Shown here: positions 8,017-19,392 of the stretch, one piece after another
Position numbering within the stretch: position 1 is the stretch's first letter
Layout of the letters: the number at the start of each line of letters is the position of its first letter
Source: Flavobacterium glaciei
GTDB taxonomy: Bacteria; Bacteroidota; Bacteroidia; Flavobacteriales; Flavobacteriaceae
Reading direction: 5' to 3'
Length of the DNA stretch: 64,000 nucleotides
Assembly: GCF_003350545.1 (NCBI RefSeq)
Contig: NZ_QQBA01000001.1
Coordinates: 325,489-389,488 of the forward strand
The notes under the pieces: model-generated
The model's database searches: none
The model's input: the letters and a program-made list of their open reading frames with translations, nothing else
What the model was told of the DNA's origin: nothing
Program-made: the position numbers and the translations under genes

Positions 8017-9300
8017 TTATCTTTTGTCTGATGATACAAAATCCCTCAAAGGATGTCCAGTGTAAACCTGTCTTGGCCTTCCGATAGGTTCTTTATTTTC
8101 ACGCATTTCTTTCCATTGTGCGATCCAACCTGGCAAACGTCCTATGGCGAACATTACTGTAAACATATCTGTAGGAATTCCTAAAGCTCTGTAAATAATT
8201 CCAGAATAGAAATCTACATTTGGATATAAATTTCTTGATTTGAAATATTCATCTTCCAATGCTGCTTCTTCGAGTTTTTTTGCAATTGCAAGAATTGGGT
8301 CTTCAACTCCTAAAGTTGCTAAAACTTCATTAGCGGCTTTTTTGATAATTTTTGCTCTTGGATCAAAATTCTTGTAAACTCTATGACCAAATCCCATTAA
8401 TCTGAAAGGGTCATTTTTGTCTTTGGCTTTAGCCATGTATTTATCAGCATCCCCACCATTTCTGTGGATTTCTTCTAACATTTCAAGAACTGCTTGATTA
8501 GCTCCACCATGTAAAGGTCCCCAAAGTGCAGAAACTCCAGCCGAAATCGAAGCAAATAATCCTGCGTGAGAAGAGCCTACCATTCTAACTGTAGAAGTAG
8601 AACAGTTTTGCTCGTGATCTCCGTGAAGAATAAATAATTTATCCAATGCATCTATAACTACAGGATTTGCTGTGTAAGGTTCTGTAGGTAATTCAAACAT
8701 TAAACGCATAAAGTTTTCTACATAACCTTTTGTGTTATCATAATAATTCAAAGGATAACCCATGCTTTTTCTATAAGTCCAAGTTGCAATAACCATAAAC
8801 TTACCCATAGTTTTGCATACTGCCTCATACATTTCTTTTTCATTATCAACATTCACTGATTTAGGATTGAATGCTGTTAATGCACTTGTCAAAGATGCTA
8901 AAACTCCCATTGGATGAGCTGTTTTAGGAAAACCATCAATGATGTTTTTCATTTCTTCATTGACCAAAGTGTATTTTCTAATATCGGTTTCAAATTGCGC
9001 TAACTGATCAACAGTTGGCAATTCCCCAAAAATTAAAAGGTATGACACTTCTAAAAAATCTGCTTTTTCAGCTAAATCCTCTATCGCATATCCTCTGTAA
9101 CGAAGAATCCCAAGTTCTCCATCTAAAAAAGTAATGTCACTTTTACAAGAACCTGAATTTTTATAACCTGGATCAAGTGTGATTACACCTGATAAATCAC
9201 GTAATTTATTAATATCGATGGCAACTTCATTTTCACTTCCTACAATTATAGGAAGTTCAATTTTCTTTCCATCAATTTCTAATGTTGCTATTTTTGACAT
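8017..9300 (-). CDS. gltA: Citrate synthase (type II)
   Basis: Citrate synthase (427 residues) condenses oxaloacetate and acetyl-CoA as the first step of the TCA cycle. The active-site motifs are all visible: the HGDHEQNCSTSTVR segment with a catalytic His, the GPLHGGANQAVLEML segment, MGFGHRVYKNFDPRA with the second His, and NVDFYSGIIYRALG with the catalytic Asp. The N-terminal beta-rich extension (LEIDGKKIELPIIVGSEN) is typical of the hexameric Gram-negative form. It has its own terminator and lies downstream of eno. A TAGATTTG -7-like box is at 9339-9346. Confidence 0.97.
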   Translation of the reverse strand: MSKIATLEIDGKKIELPIIVGSENEVAIDINKLRDLSGVITLDPGYKNSGSCKSDITFLDGELGILRYRGYAIEDLAEKADFLEVSYLLIFGELPTVDQLAQFETDIRKYTLVNEEMKNIIDGFPKTAHPMGVLASLTSALTAFNPKSVNVDNEKEMYEAVCKTMGKFMVIATWTYRKSMGYPLNYYDNTKGYVENFMRLMFELPTEPYTANPVVIDALDKLFILHGDHEQNCSTSTVRMVGSSHAGLFASISAGVSALWGPLHGGANQAVLEMLEEIHRNGGDADKYMAKAKDKNDPFRLMGFGHRVYKNFDPRAKIIKKAANEVLATLGVEDPILAIAKKLEEAALEDEYFKSRNLYPNVDFYSGIIYRALGIPTDMFTVMFAIGRLPGWIAQWKEMRENKEPIGRPRQVYTGHPLRDFVSSDKR

Positions 9301-9338
9301 AATATAATTGAAAATAAACTTTTAAAATAATAATTTCT

Positions 9339-9346
9339 CAAATCTA
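9339..9346 (-). promoter_or_regulatory. Candidate -7 box (TAGATTTG) for gltA
   Basis: A match to TAnnTTTG on the minus strand about 38 nt upstream of the gltA ATG. No TTG is found at 17-23 nt spacing. Confidence 0.35.
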
Positions 9347-9401
9347 AGGAATTATACACTAATTAAAAAGAGAATAACACAATGAAATTGTTAAATATTA
9401 C

Positions 9402-9434
9402 AAAAAAAAGCCACTCACACTAGGTGAATGGCTT
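9402..9434 (-). terminator. Rho-independent terminator after eno
   Basis: On the minus strand AAGCCATTCAC pairs with GTGAGTGGCTT (one wobble), followed by a run of eight T. It lies between eno and gltA. Confidence 0.88.
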
Positions 9435-9455
9435 AATTAATAAAATTCGTAAGAA

Positions 9456-11083
<1,628 letters not shown>

Positions 11084-11129
11084 AAAAAAAAAAGGTTTGA
11101 CTGTTAACTTTGTCAAACCTTTTTTTTTA
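11084..11129 (-). terminator. Rho-independent terminator after carA
   Basis: GGTTTGAC (11094-11101) pairs with GTCAAACC (11112-11119), flanked by long A and T runs. It lies 22 nt past the carA stop codon. Confidence 0.92.
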
Positions 11130-11150
11130 TTTCTATATCAAAACATTCAT

Positions 11151-12254
11151 TTATTGTCCTTTTATATTTTCAATAAATTGATCAAATAAATATGAGGAAT
11201 CATGTGGACCAGGACTTGCTTCTGGGTGGTATTGAACTGAGAAACAATTTTTGTTTTTCATTCGCATTCCTGCTACAGTACCATCATTTAAATGAAGATG
11301 AGTAATCTCTAAATCAGGATGATTATCAAGTTCCTCTTTATTAACGGCAAAACCATGATTTTGAGAAGTGATTTCACCTTTCCCTGTAATCAAATTTTTT
11401 ACAGGATGATTGATTCCCCTATGTCCGTTAAACATTTTATAAGTAGAAATTCCGTTTGCAAGGCCTATTACTTGATGTCCAAGACAAATTCCAAATAATG
11501 GATTATCGTTTTCTAGAATTTCTTTTGCCACTTGAATTGCTCCAGAAAGGGGCTCTGGATCACCAGGACCGTTAGATAAAAAATACCCATCCGGATTAAA
11601 TGCTGCTAAATCCTGATAAGAAGAATCAAAAGGAAATACTTTGATATAACAATCTCTTTTGGCAAGATTACGAAGAATATTCATTTTAATTCCTAAATCA
11701 AGTGCAGCAATTTTATAGGTTGCACTTTCATCACCAACAAAGTAAGGTTCAGTGGTAGAAACTTTAGAAGCTAATTCAAGACCTTTCATGTCTGGAATTT
11801 TTGCTAAAGCAATTTTTAAATCTTCAATAGAAGTTCCATCCGTACAAATTACAGCATTCATTGCTCCATTGTCGCGAATATAACTTACTAAAGCGCGTGT
11901 ATCTACATCAGAAATGCAAATTAAATTTTGTTTAATAAAATAGTCTTCCAAACTCCCTGATGCGTCCTCACGAGAATAATTAAAACTGAAATTTTTACAA
12001 ACCAATCCAGCAATTTTAATGCTATCTGATTCAATTTCATTATCATTCACTCCGTAATTCCCAATATGGGCGTTGGTTGCTACCATTAACTGACCAAAAT
12101 AAGAAGGATCAGTAAATATTTCTTGGTAACCTGTCATTCCTGTGTTAAAACAAACTTCACCAAAAGTGGTTCCACTGATTCCTATGGATTTACCATGGAA
12201 TATTGTTCCGTCACTTAATAAAAGAATTGCTTTTTGTCGTGTTGTATATTTCAT
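11151..12254 (-). CDS. carA: Carbamoyl-phosphate synthase small (glutaminase) subunit
   Basis: CarA (367 residues from the chosen start) hydrolyses glutamine and passes ammonia to CarB for carbamoyl phosphate, which feeds pyrimidine and arginine synthesis. The N-terminal domain has FGEVCFNTGMTGYQEIFTDPSY. The class I glutaminase domain has the nucleophile Cys in FGICLGHQVIGLA and the HxE pair in VQYHPEASPGPHD. The frame opens at 12287, but homologs begin at KYTTRQKAILLL, so the ATG at 12254 is taken. carB is not in this window. The gene follows rplQ but has its own promoter and terminator. Confidence 0.95.
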   Translation of the reverse strand: MKYTTRQKAILLLSDGTIFHGKSIGISGTTFGEVCFNTGMTGYQEIFTDPSYFGQLMVATNAHIGNYGVNDNEIESDSIKIAGLVCKNFSFNYSREDASGSLEDYFIKQNLICISDVDTRALVSYIRDNGAMNAVICTDGTSIEDLKIALAKIPDMKGLELASKVSTTEPYFVGDESATYKIAALDLGIKMNILRNLAKRDCYIKVFPFDSSYQDLAAFNPDGYFLSNGPGDPEPLSGAIQVAKEILENDNPLFGICLGHQVIGLANGISTYKMFNGHRGINHPVKNLITGKGEITSQNHGFAVNKEELDNHPDLEITHLHLNDGTVAGMRMKNKNCFSVQYHPEASPGPHDSSYLFDQFIENIKGQ

Positions 12255-12328
12255 TCTTTGATTTCTATTATTTTTTAATAGTCTCATGGAACTCGCAAAG
12301 CTAGTTACATCTGTAGTTAAATATTGTG

Positions 12329-12359
12329 CAAATTTACTCCTTTAAAGCAATGGAAGCAA
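12329..12359 (-). promoter_or_regulatory. Bacteroidota-type promoter for carA
   Basis: The minus strand has TTG (complement at 12357-12359), 20 nt, then TAAATTTG (12329-12336). Both elements and the spacing match the consensus TTG-N17-23-TAnnTTTG. Confidence 0.65.
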
Positions 12360-12397
12360 GTTTTTGAAATTTATTGTAAAATAAAAAAATTCTTATC

Positions 12398-12472
12398 TAG
12401 CCCTGATGGAAACGGCATCCTTTTGCTTTTTCTTTAGAAGCAAAAGATACAGTGAACAGCAGGACAATATGC
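12398..12472 (+). repeat. Dispersed intergenic repeat, copy B
   Basis: The left end TAGCCCTGATGGAAACGGCA then TCCTTTT and the right end GTGAACAGCAGGACAATATGC match copy A in order. The middle is a 9-bp hairpin, CTTTTGCTT with AAGCAAAAG (12420-12446). It lies between rplQ and carA. Confidence 0.72.
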
Positions 12473-12508
12473 AATTAAATCCCAAAATTTTTGCTCCGAA
12501 AAAATCAA

Positions 12509-12548
12509 AAAAAAAGGATAAACTATAAATAGCTTATCCTTGATTTTT
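12509..12548 (-). terminator. Rho-independent terminator after rplQ (end of ribosomal block)
   Basis: AAGGATAA arms (12514-12521 and 12534-12541) with inner pairing CTA/TAG are followed by a run of T on the minus strand. It closes the ribosomal protein transcript. Confidence 0.88.
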
Positions 12549-12569
12549 ATTGAATGATTATTTTCATAA

Positions 12570-13055
12570 TTACTCAGCAGTCTCAGTAGTTGTATCAGTT
12601 TCAGCAGCTGGAGCTTCAGTAGCTTCATCTTTCTTAGCTTTTCCACCACGACGGCTTTTTGCTTTTTTAACTTCTTTTTTACCACCATTGTAAAGTTCAT
12701 TGAAATCTACTAATTCGATCATTGCCATATCAGCATTATCTCCTAAACGATTTCCAACTTTAATGATACGAGTGTATCCACCTGGACGGTCTCCTACTTT
12801 AGCAGCTACGTCTCTGAACAAGTCAGTTACGGCATATTTGCTACGTAAGTAAGCAAAAACGATACGACGATTATGAGTCGTATCAGCTTTAGATTTTGTT
12901 ATAAGCGGCTCAACGAATTGTTTAAGCGCTTTTGCTTTAGCAACAGTAGTGTTAATACGTTTGTGCTCGATAAGAGAACAAGCCATATTAGCTAACATAG
13001 ATTTTCTATGCGCAGTCTGTCTGCTTAAGTGATTGAATTTTTTTCCGTGTCTCAT
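12570..13055 (-). CDS. rplQ: 50S ribosomal protein L17
   Basis: bL17 lies near the exit tunnel of the large subunit. The core of about 120 residues starts [20 protein letters not shown] and ends near [12 protein letters not shown]. It is followed by a 40-residue tail, first basic ([17 protein letters not shown]) and then acidic and Thr/Ala-rich ([19 protein letters not shown]). The total of 161 residues is longer than the roughly 117-127 usual outside Bacteroidota. It is the last gene of the alpha cluster, 31 nt after rpoA, with a strong terminator behind it. Confidence 0.97.
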   Translation of the reverse strand: MRHGKKFNHLSRQTAHRKSMLANMACSLIEHKRINTTVAKAKALKQFVEPLITKSKADTTHNRRIVFAYLRSKYAVTDLFRDVAAKVGDRPGGYTRIIKVGNRLGDNADMAMIELVDFNELYNGGKKEVKKAKSRRGGKAKKDEATEAPAAETDTTTETAE

Positions 13056-13086
13056 TGCTATGTAAATTTAAACCTTGCGGCTTAGA

Positions 13087-14079
13087 TTATTCTTTATCTA
13101 GTTTGTATTTTGCTAAATCCATTCCGAAGTTCAAATTTTTAACTGCAACAAGTTCATCAAGCTCAGTTAAAGATTTTTTACCAAAATTACGGAATTTCAT
13201 TAGGTCATTTTTATTGAACGATACTAAATCACCAAGTGTATCAACTTCAGCCGCTTTCAAACAATTTAATGCTCTTACAGAAAGATCCATATCAACAAGC
13301 TTAGTTTTAAGCAATTGTCTCATATGTAATGATTCTTCATCATACGATTCTGTTTGTGCAATTTCGTCAGCCTCGAGTGTAATTCTTTCGTCAGAGAACA
13401 ACATGAAATGGTGAATTAGAACTTTTGCAGCTTCAGTAAGGGCATCTTTTGGATTAATCGAACCATCAGTTTTTATTTCAAAAACTAATTTTTCATAATC
13501 TGTTTTTTGCTCTACACGGAAGTTTTCAATAGCATATTTTACATTTTTTACTGGAGTAAAAATTGAATCTGTAAAAATAGTCCCAATTGCAGCATTCTGT
13601 TTTTTGTTCTCTTCAGCAGGAACATATCCTCTACCTTTTTCGATCGTTAAATCGAAATTAAGTTTGATTTTACTGTCTAAATTACAGATAACTAGTTCTG
13701 GATTCAAAACTTGGAAACCTGAAATAAATTTTTGAAAATCACCAGCTGTTAATTGGTCTTTACCTGAAACAGATATAGTAACTGATTCATTATCGATATC
13801 TTCAATTTGACGTTTGAAACGTACTTGTTTAAGATTAAGGATAATTTCGGTAACGTCTTCAACAACTCCTGAAATAGTAGAAAACTCATGATCTACACCT
13901 TCAATGCGAACAGATGTAATTGCATAACCTTCTAATGCTGAAAGCAAAACTCTTCTAAGTGCATTACCAACAGTCAATCCATAACCAGGTTCTAAAGGTC
14001 TAAATTCAAATTTACCTTCAAAATCGGTTGAATCGATCATGATAACTTTATCGGGCTTCTGAAAATTAAATATTGCCAT
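13087..14079 (-). CDS. rpoA: DNA-directed RNA polymerase subunit alpha
   Basis: The 330-residue alpha subunit dimerises to seed RNA polymerase assembly. The N-terminal domain shows [26 protein letters not shown]. The C-terminal domain (from about residue 250) has two helix-hairpin-helix segments ([20 protein letters not shown] and [16 protein letters not shown]) that contact DNA and activators. It lies between rpsD (21 nt) and rplQ as in the standard alpha operon. Confidence 0.98.
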   Translation of the reverse strand: MAIFNFQKPDKVIMIDSTDFEGKFEFRPLEPGYGLTVGNALRRVLLSALEGYAITSVRIEGVDHEFSTISGVVEDVTEIILNLKQVRFKRQIEDIDNESVTISVSGKDQLTAGDFQKFISGFQVLNPELVICNLDSKIKLNFDLTIEKGRGYVPAEENKKQNAAIGTIFTDSIFTPVKNVKYAIENFRVEQKTDYEKLVFEIKTDGSINPKDALTEAAKVLIHHFMLFSDERITLEADEIAQTESYDEESLHMRQLLKTKLVDMDLSVRALNCLKAAEVDTLGDLVSFNKNDLMKFRNFGKKSLTELDELVAVKNLNFGMDLAKYKLDKE

Positions 14080-14100
14080 AAATTTCGACTAAGTCAATTA

Positions 14101-14706
14101 TTATTTGTTGTACAACTCTACGATTAATTGTTCTTTAATGTTTTCTGGGATTTGAAGTCTCGCAGGTACAGAAACGAAAGTACCTTCTTTGATATCATTA
14201 TTCCAAGTAATCCATTCATAAACATGACTTGAATTAGATAAAGAACGTTCGATAGCTTCTAATGATTTAGATTTTTCACGAACAGCAACTTTATCACCAG
14301 GCTTAAGGTGGTAAGAAGGAATATTAACCACTTCACCATTTACAGTAACGTGTCTGTGAGAAACGATTTGACGCGCACCTCTTCTAGAAGGAGCAATACC
14401 CATTCTAAAAACAACGTTATCTAATCTTGCTTCACACAATTGTAATAAAACTTCACCAGTAACTCCTTTAGTAGCTGATGCCTTTTCGAATAAATTTCTG
14501 AATTGTTTTTCTAATATTCCGTAAGAATATTTAGCTTTTTGCTTTTCCATTAACTGGACAGCATATTCAGATTTTTTTCCTCTTTTTTTAGCCATCCCGT
14601 GTTGACCAGGTGGGTAATTTCTTTTTTCGAAAGCTTTATCGTCTCCGAAAATTGCCTCGCCAAATTTACGAGCAATTCTTGTACTTGGACCAGTATATCT
14701 TGCCAT
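14101..14706 (-). CDS. rpsD: 30S ribosomal protein S4
   Basis: uS4 (201 residues) nucleates 30S assembly by binding 16S rRNA. The S4 RNA-binding domain is visible at about residues 90-155 ([24 protein letters not shown] and the following [16 protein letters not shown]). The N-terminal part ([25 protein letters not shown]) has no cysteines, so this is the zinc-free form. In E. coli S4 represses the alpha operon. Here the 93-nt gap before rpsD contains a strong hairpin that could serve such control, though this is speculation. Confidence 0.97.
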   Translation of the reverse strand: MARYTGPSTRIARKFGEAIFGDDKAFEKRNYPPGQHGMAKKRGKKSEYAVQLMEKQKAKYSYGILEKQFRNLFEKASATKGVTGEVLLQLCEARLDNVVFRMGIAPSRRGARQIVSHRHVTVNGEVVNIPSYHLKPGDKVAVREKSKSLEAIERSLSNSSHVYEWITWNNDIKEGTFVSVPARLQIPENIKEQLIVELYNK

Positions 14707-14718
14707 TTTAAATTGTTT

Positions 14719-14772
14719 AAGATTGAGATTATGAATTCAGGTCTAATCCTTCGATAATCGAAATTCAATCTT
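14719..14772 (-). promoter_or_regulatory. Strong imperfect hairpin between rpsK and rpsD
   Basis: An outer 8-bp stem (AAGATTGA, 14719-14726, with TCAATCTT, 14765-14772) encloses an inner stem GATTAT-GAA with TTC-G-ATAATC and a loop of about 14 nt. It occupies the longest gap of the alpha cluster, directly before rpsD. It is a candidate ribosomal-protein control element or a processing or attenuation site. Confidence 0.5.
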
Positions 14773-14799
14773 GGTTATACTATAAATTTATTTTGAGTA

Positions 14800-15183
14800 T
14801 TATACTCTACGTCTTTTTGGAGGACGACATCCATTGTGAGGCATTGGGGTAACATCGATAATCTCAGTTACTTCAATTCCACCGTTATGCAAAGAACGGA
14901 TAGCAGACTCACGTCCGTTTCCTGGTCCTTTTACATAAACCTTAACTTTTTTAAGTCCAGCTTCAAGAGCTACTTTACTACAATCTTCTGCTGCCATTTG
15001 GGCTGCGTATGGAGTGTTCTTTTTAGAACCTCTAAAACCCATTTTACCAGCTGAAGACCAAGAAATAACTTCACCTTTTTTGTTTGTCAAAGAAATGATG
15101 ATATTGTTAAAAGTAGCAGAAATATGAGCTTCTCCCGTTGATTCAACGATAACTTTACGTTTTTTTGCAGTTGCTTTAGCCAT
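14800..15183 (-). CDS. rpsK: 30S ribosomal protein S11
   Basis: uS11 (127 residues) forms part of the platform of the small subunit near the mRNA exit. Typical motifs are [53 protein letters not shown] and the basic end [12 protein letters not shown]. It follows rpsM after 8 nt. Confidence 0.97.
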   Translation of the reverse strand: MAKATAKKRKVIVESTGEAHISATFNNIIISLTNKKGEVISWSSAGKMGFRGSKKNTPYAAQMAAEDCSKVALEAGLKKVKVYVKGPGNGRESAIRSLHNGGIEVTEIIDVTPMPHNGCRPPKRRRV

Positions 15184-15191
15184 ATTACTTA

Positions 15192-15566
15192 TTATTTAGT
15201 TGCTTTTTTCTTGTTGGCAACAGTTTTTCTCTTACCTTTTCTTGTTCTAGAGTTGTTTTTAGTTCTTTGTCCTCTTAAAGGAAGACCAGTTCTATGACGG
15301 ATACCTCTATAACATCCAATATCCATTAAACGTTTGATGTTTAAAGAAACTTCAGAACGCAATTCTCCTTCAATTTTAAAAGTTGATACCGCCTCACGAA
15401 TTGCTCCGATCTCGTCATCATTCCAATCTTGAACTTTTTTATCTTGGCTAACTTGAGCTTTCTCTAAAATCTCAACAGCTCTACTTTTTCCTAATCCGAA
15501 GATATAGGTAAGTGCAATAACACCTCTCTTATTTTTTGGGATATCTACCCCTGCTATTCTTGCCAT
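15192..15566 (-). CDS. rpsM: 30S ribosomal protein S13
   Basis: uS13 (124 residues) sits in the 30S head and contacts the P-site tRNA and the large subunit. It begins [20 protein letters not shown] and shows the helix-two-turn-helix [13 protein letters not shown]. The C-terminal RNA-binding part has [20 protein letters not shown] and a Lys-rich tail. It lies 2 nt downstream of rpmJ, so translation is probably coupled. Confidence 0.97.
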   Translation of the reverse strand: MARIAGVDIPKNKRGVIALTYIFGLGKSRAVEILEKAQVSQDKKVQDWNDDEIGAIREAVSTFKIEGELRSEVSLNIKRLMDIGCYRGIRHRTGLPLRGQRTKNNSRTRKGKRKTVANKKKATK

Positions 15567-15568
15567 AA

Positions 15569-15685
15569 TTATCCTTGTCTTTGTTTAAATCTAGGATTCT
15601 TTTTGTTTATTACGTACAATCTCCCTTTTCTTCGCACAATTTTGCACTCGGGACTTCTCTTTTTTACTGAAGCTCTAACTTTCAT
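15569..15685 (-). CDS. rpmJ: 50S ribosomal protein L36 (38 residues)
   Basis: A short frame between infA and rpsM, read from ATG at 15685. The protein starts [20 protein letters not shown] and ends [11 protein letters not shown], the usual bL36 ending. Canonical zinc-binding L36 has three Cys and one His. Here only Cys14 remains, so this is the zinc-independent form. Spacing to infA is 12 nt and to rpsM 2 nt, as expected for this cluster. Confidence 0.95.
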   Translation of the reverse strand: MKVRASVKKRSPECKIVRRKGRLYVINKKNPRFKQRQG

Positions 15686-15697
15686 TTTGAATATCCT

Positions 15698-15913
15698 TTA
15701 ATATCTATAAGTAATTCTTGCTTTTGACAAATCATAAGGGCTCATTTCTAGTTTCACTTTATCACCAGGTAATAATTTGATGTAATGCATACGCATTTTT
15801 CCAGATATATGTGCGATTACAATATGTCCATTTTCTAACTCTACACGGAACATTGCATTTGACAATGCTTCAATGATTGACCCGTCTTGTTCTATTGCTG
15901 ATTGTTTTGCCAT
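15698..15913 (-). CDS. infA: Translation initiation factor IF-1
   Basis: IF-1 (71 residues) is an OB-fold protein that blocks the A site during initiation. The sequence [20 protein letters not shown] and the later [19 protein letters not shown] are standard. It lies 3 nt after secY and before rpmJ; map and adk, found between secY and infA in many bacteria, are absent here. Confidence 0.97.
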   Translation of the reverse strand: MAKQSAIEQDGSIIEALSNAMFRVELENGHIVIAHISGKMRMHYIKLLPGDKVKLEMSPYDLSKARITYRY

Positions 15914-15916
15914 AAA

Positions 15917-17263
15917 TTAAGCTACTGCTTTTCTATTTTTACCACTTTTCATCAAACCATCATAATGTTTATTCAACAAATATGAATTAATTTGTTGCAT
16001 TGTGTCTATGGCAACTCCAACCATAATTATTAATGAAGTACCTCCAAAAAACATTGCCCAAGATTGTTGAACATCCATAAGACTCACAACAATTGCTGGG
16101 AACACAGCTATCAAAGCAAGAAATAAAGACCCTGGAAAAGTTATCAAGGACATCACTTTGTCAAGATAATCAGAAGTTTCAACACCTGGTCTAATCCCAG
16201 GAATAAAACCACCACTTCTCTTTAAATCATCAGACATTTTGTTAGTAGGAACTGTGATAGCAGTATAGAAAAAAGTAAATACAATTATAAGAGTTGCAAA
16301 AACTAAATTATACCAAAATCCGAACATATTACTAAAAGCGCCAACGATTGATTGTGATGCATCTGATTTAGACAAACCTGCTAAGGCTGCCGGAATAAAC
16401 ATAATTGCTTGCGCAAAAATTATTGGCATAACCCCAGAAGCATTAAGCTTCAAAGGAATCCACTGTCTGTTTCCGCCCAACATGTCTTGTTCGAAATCAC
16501 CTGAAGTTGTACGACGTGCATATTGAACAGGAATTTTCCTGATCGCCATTACTAAAAGTACACAACAAATGATAACTAATAACCAAATGATAATTTCAAT
16601 AACTAACAACATAGGTCCACCATTATTATTGGTAACTCTTGTTGTAAATTCTTGAATAAAAGCTTGAGGTAATCTAGCCAATATTCCAACCATGATTAAC
16701 AAAGAAATACCATTTCCAATTCCTTTATCAGTAATTTTTTCTCCTAACCACATGGCAAAAATTGTACCTGTAACTAAAATAACTACTGAAGAAAATAAGA
16801 ACTCAAATGAATTGAATCCCAATAAAAAAGCATTACTAGGTAATGTTCTATATAAATTATAGATATAAGTTGGACCTTGAACTAAAGTAATTCCTATTGT
16901 CAACCAACGAGTAATTTGATTAATCTTTTTTCTACCGCTTTCTCCATCACTTTGAAGTTTCTGTAAATAAGGAATTGCAATTCCCATTAACTGAACAACA
17001 ATTGAAGCAGAAATATAAGGCATAATTCCTAAAGCAAAAACTGAAGCTTGAGAAAATGCACCACCAGTAAACATGTCAAGAATAGAACCAATTCCTTCTT
17101 TAGTTTGCCCAGCTAAATTACCTAGCTGTGTAGCATCAATACCTGGAAGGGTTACTTGAGCCCCAAAACGATATACTAAAAGTAAACCTAATGTTATAAG
17201 GATTCTATTTTTTAGTTCCTCGATTTTCCAAACATTACTTATTGATTCAATAAATTTCTTCAT
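15917..17263 (-). CDS. secY: Protein translocase subunit SecY
   Basis: SecY (448 residues) forms the channel of the Sec translocon in the cytoplasmic membrane. About ten hydrophobic segments are seen. Motifs include LLVYRFGAQVTLPGID near the start, the plug region with FTGGAFSQASVFALGIMPYI, KLQSDGESGRKKINQITRW, and RKIPVQYARRTTSG in the long cytoplasmic loop. The gene lies 13 nt after rplO at the end of the spc cluster. Confidence 0.97.
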   Translation of the reverse strand: MKKFIESISNVWKIEELKNRILITLGLLLVYRFGAQVTLPGIDATQLGNLAGQTKEGIGSILDMFTGGAFSQASVFALGIMPYISASIVVQLMGIAIPYLQKLQSDGESGRKKINQITRWLTIGITLVQGPTYIYNLYRTLPSNAFLLGFNSFEFLFSSVVILVTGTIFAMWLGEKITDKGIGNGISLLIMVGILARLPQAFIQEFTTRVTNNNGGPMLLVIEIIIWLLVIICCVLLVMAIRKIPVQYARRTTSGDFEQDMLGGNRQWIPLKLNASGVMPIIFAQAIMFIPAALAGLSKSDASQSIVGAFSNMFGFWYNLVFATLIIVFTFFYTAITVPTNKMSDDLKRSGGFIPGIRPGVETSDYLDKVMSLITFPGSLFLALIAVFPAIVVSLMDVQQSWAMFFGGTSLIIMVGVAIDTMQQINSYLLNKHYDGLMKSGKNRKAVA

Positions 17264-17276
17264 ATTAATTGAAAAA

Positions 17277-17729
17277 TTACATTGTTACAGCTTCTCCACC
17301 AGCAGCTTCAATAGCAGCTTTTGCAGTAGCAGTAAATTTGTGAGCGGTTACTTTTAATTTTGCTGTCAATTCACCTCTACCTAAAATCTTAACGATTTCA
17401 TTTTTAGTAGCTAAACGATTAGCAACATAAACTGTCATATCAACAGTATCTTTAATAACACCATTATCAACTAAAAGTTGAAGTGTATCAAGATTTACAC
17501 CTTCGTAATCTTTACGATTGATGTTTGTAAAACCAAACTTAGGCACACGTCTTTGAAGTGGCATTTGCCCACCTTCAAAACCAATCTTTTTTGAATAACC
17601 AGAACGAGATTTTGCTCCTTTGTGACCTCTTGCAGAAGTACCACCTTTTCCAGAACCTTCTCCTCTACCTAATCTTTTATTTTGATTGTGTGTAGAACCT
17701 TCAGCAGGTTGTAAGTTACTTAAATTCAT
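17277..17729 (-). CDS. rplO: 50S ribosomal protein L15
   Basis: uL15 (150 residues) has the typical Gly-, Lys- and Arg-rich N-terminal extension ([20 protein letters not shown] and [24 protein letters not shown]) that runs into the 23S rRNA core. The C-terminal half is the globular domain. It is 11 nt after rpmD. Confidence 0.97.
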   Translation of the reverse strand: MNLSNLQPAEGSTHNQNKRLGRGEGSGKGGTSARGHKGAKSRSGYSKKIGFEGGQMPLQRRVPKFGFTNINRKDYEGVNLDTLQLLVDNGVIKDTVDMTVYVANRLATKNEIVKILGRGELTAKLKVTAHKFTATAKAAIEAAGGEAVTM

Positions 17730-17740
17730 AACAGTATTTG

Positions 17741-17923
17741 TTATTTAGCTTCTTCTACAGAAACTAAGTGTTTAACTTTATTTATCATCCCAAGGATTGT
17801 AGGGTTTGAATCATGCTCTACAACTTGTCCCATTTTACGTAGACCTAAAGCTTCTAATCCTCTCTTTTGAGAAAGAGGACAGTTGATTTTGCTTCTAACT
17901 TGTTTTACTAATAATTTAGCCAT
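17741..17923 (-). CDS. rpmD: 50S ribosomal protein L30
   Basis: uL30 (60 residues) starts [20 protein letters not shown] and contains [18 protein letters not shown], the expected compact fold. It lies between rpsE (12 nt) and rplO (11 nt). Confidence 0.96.
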   Translation of the reverse strand: MAKLLVKQVRSKINCPLSQKRGLEALGLRKMGQVVEHDSNPTILGMINKVKHLVSVEEAK

Positions 17924-17935
17924 AATTTCCTTGAA

Positions 17936-18463
17936 TTAACCTTTAAAAACTTTTTCTAAAGAAACACCCCTTTGTTTTGCAACAGTGTAAGCGCTTCTCA
18001 TTTGTAGTAAAGCATCAAAAGTTGCTTTCACTACGTTGTGAGGATTTGAAGATCCTTGAGATTTAGATAATACATCATGAATCCCTACTGATTCAAGAAC
18101 TGAACGAACAGCTCCACCAGCAATAACTCCTGTACCATGAGAGGCAGGAATTAAAAATACACGTGCACCACCAAATTTACCTTTTTGTTCGTGAGGAACT
18201 GATTGACCATTCAAAGGAATTTTAACTAAATTTTTCTTAGCATCTTCTACTGCTTTCGCAATTGCCTCAGAAACGTCTTTAGATTTTCCCAATCCGTGTC
18301 CAACCACTCCATTTTCATCACCTACAACTACAATAGCAGAAAAACCGAAAGCTCTACCCCCTTTTGTAACCTTAGTAACACGATTAACACTTACCAAACG
18401 ATCTTTTAATTCAAGACCACTTGGTTTTACTAACTCTACATTCTTGTATTTACTATTAGACAT
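17936..18463 (-). CDS. rpsE: 30S ribosomal protein S5
   Basis: uS5 (175 residues) supports decoding accuracy and mRNA unwinding at the entry site. The double-stranded RNA-binding-like N-terminal domain shows [20 protein letters not shown] and [15 protein letters not shown]. The C-terminal domain has [20 protein letters not shown] and [13 protein letters not shown]. Standard spc position after rplR. Confidence 0.97.
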   Translation of the reverse strand: MSNSKYKNVELVKPSGLELKDRLVSVNRVTKVTKGGRAFGFSAIVVVGDENGVVGHGLGKSKDVSEAIAKAVEDAKKNLVKIPLNGQSVPHEQKGKFGGARVFLIPASHGTGVIAGGAVRSVLESVGIHDVLSKSQGSSNPHNVVKATFDALLQMRSAYTVAKQRGVSLEKVFKG

Positions 18464-18469
18464 ACTATA

Positions 18470-18820
18470 TTAGAATTTAAGTCCAGCCGCTCTTGCGCCT
18501 TCCGCTAATGATTTAATACGACCGTGATATAAATAACCTCCTCTATCGAAAGTCACTGTTTCTATCCCAGCTTTTAAAGCTTTTTCAGCAACTAGTTTCC
18601 CAACTGCTGTAGCAACTTCAATGTTCGTACCGTTACCTATTTCTTTTTCTCTTGAAGAAGCCGCCAATAAAGTAACTCCATTTACATCATCAATAAGTTG
18701 AGCGTAAATTTCTTTATTACTTCTAAATACAGATAGCCTTGGATTAGTAGCAGTACCACTAATTGTTTTTCTAATTCTGAATCTAATTCGTTGTCTTCTT
18801 TCAGGTTTTGTTAATGACAT
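18470..18820 (-). CDS. rplR: 50S ribosomal protein L18
   Basis: uL18 (116 residues) binds 5S rRNA in the central protuberance. Typical motifs are [20 protein letters not shown] and the end [20 protein letters not shown]. Six nt separate it from rpsE. Confidence 0.97.
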   Translation of the reverse strand: MSLTKPERRQRIRFRIRKTISGTATNPRLSVFRSNKEIYAQLIDDVNGVTLLAASSREKEIGNGTNIEVATAVGKLVAEKALKAGIETVTFDRGGYLYHGRIKSLAEGARAAGLKF

Positions 18821-18831
18821 AATCTTATTTT

Positions 18832-19374
18832 TTAAGCTGATTTACCTGCTTTTCTTCTTAATACTTCACCTACAAACTTAACACCTTTTCCTTTGTACGG
18901 CTCAGGCTTACGGAAACCTCTGATTTTCGCAGCTACTTGACCTAAAAGTTGTTTGTCAAATGATGTTAATTTAACAATTGGATTTTTACCTTTTTCAGAT
19001 ATTGTTTCTAAAGTAACTTCTGGAGCAATTTCTAGAACAATATTATGAGAATATCCAAGAGCTAAATCTAACTTTTGTCCTTGATTTGAAGCTCTATATC
19101 CAACTCCCACCAACTCTAAAGATTTAGTAAAACCTTCGTTTACACCGATAATCATGTTATTGATTAAAGATCTATATAAACCATGTTTTGCTCTTTGGTC
19201 TTTATGATCAGACGACCTATCAACTTGAACTTGACCGTCTTCAACTGTTACAGTTACGTCCGAAAACTCCTGTGTAAGTTGACCGTTTTTTCCTTTTACT
19301 GTAATAATACCATCTGCAACTGAAACAGTTACTCCTGCTGGTATTGTTACTGGGCTTTTACCTATTCTTGACAT
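18832..19374 (-). CDS. rplF: 50S ribosomal protein L6
   Basis: uL6 (180 residues) lies at the base of the L7/L12 stalk. It begins [17 protein letters not shown] and has two repeated alpha/beta domains, ending in the conserved [20 protein letters not shown]. It sits between rpsH and rplR. Confidence 0.97.
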   Translation of the reverse strand: MSRIGKSPVTIPAGVTVSVADGIITVKGKNGQLTQEFSDVTVTVEDGQVQVDRSSDHKDQRAKHGLYRSLINNMIIGVNEGFTKSLELVGVGYRASNQGQKLDLALGYSHNIVLEIAPEVTLETISEKGKNPIVKLTSFDKQLLGQVAAKIRGFRKPEPYKGKGVKFVGEVLRRKAGKSA

Positions 19375-19392
19375 CTTCTACTATTTTAATGA

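Noticed and set aside
12434..12700. 88-codon minus-strand frame overlapping rplQ
   Set aside because: It lies in another frame of the rplQ tail and runs through the terminator.
13055..13414. Plus-strand 119-codon frame opposite rpoA
   Set aside because: The minus strand encodes a complete, canonical alpha subunit; the plus-strand protein is Ser/Leu-rich shadow sequence.
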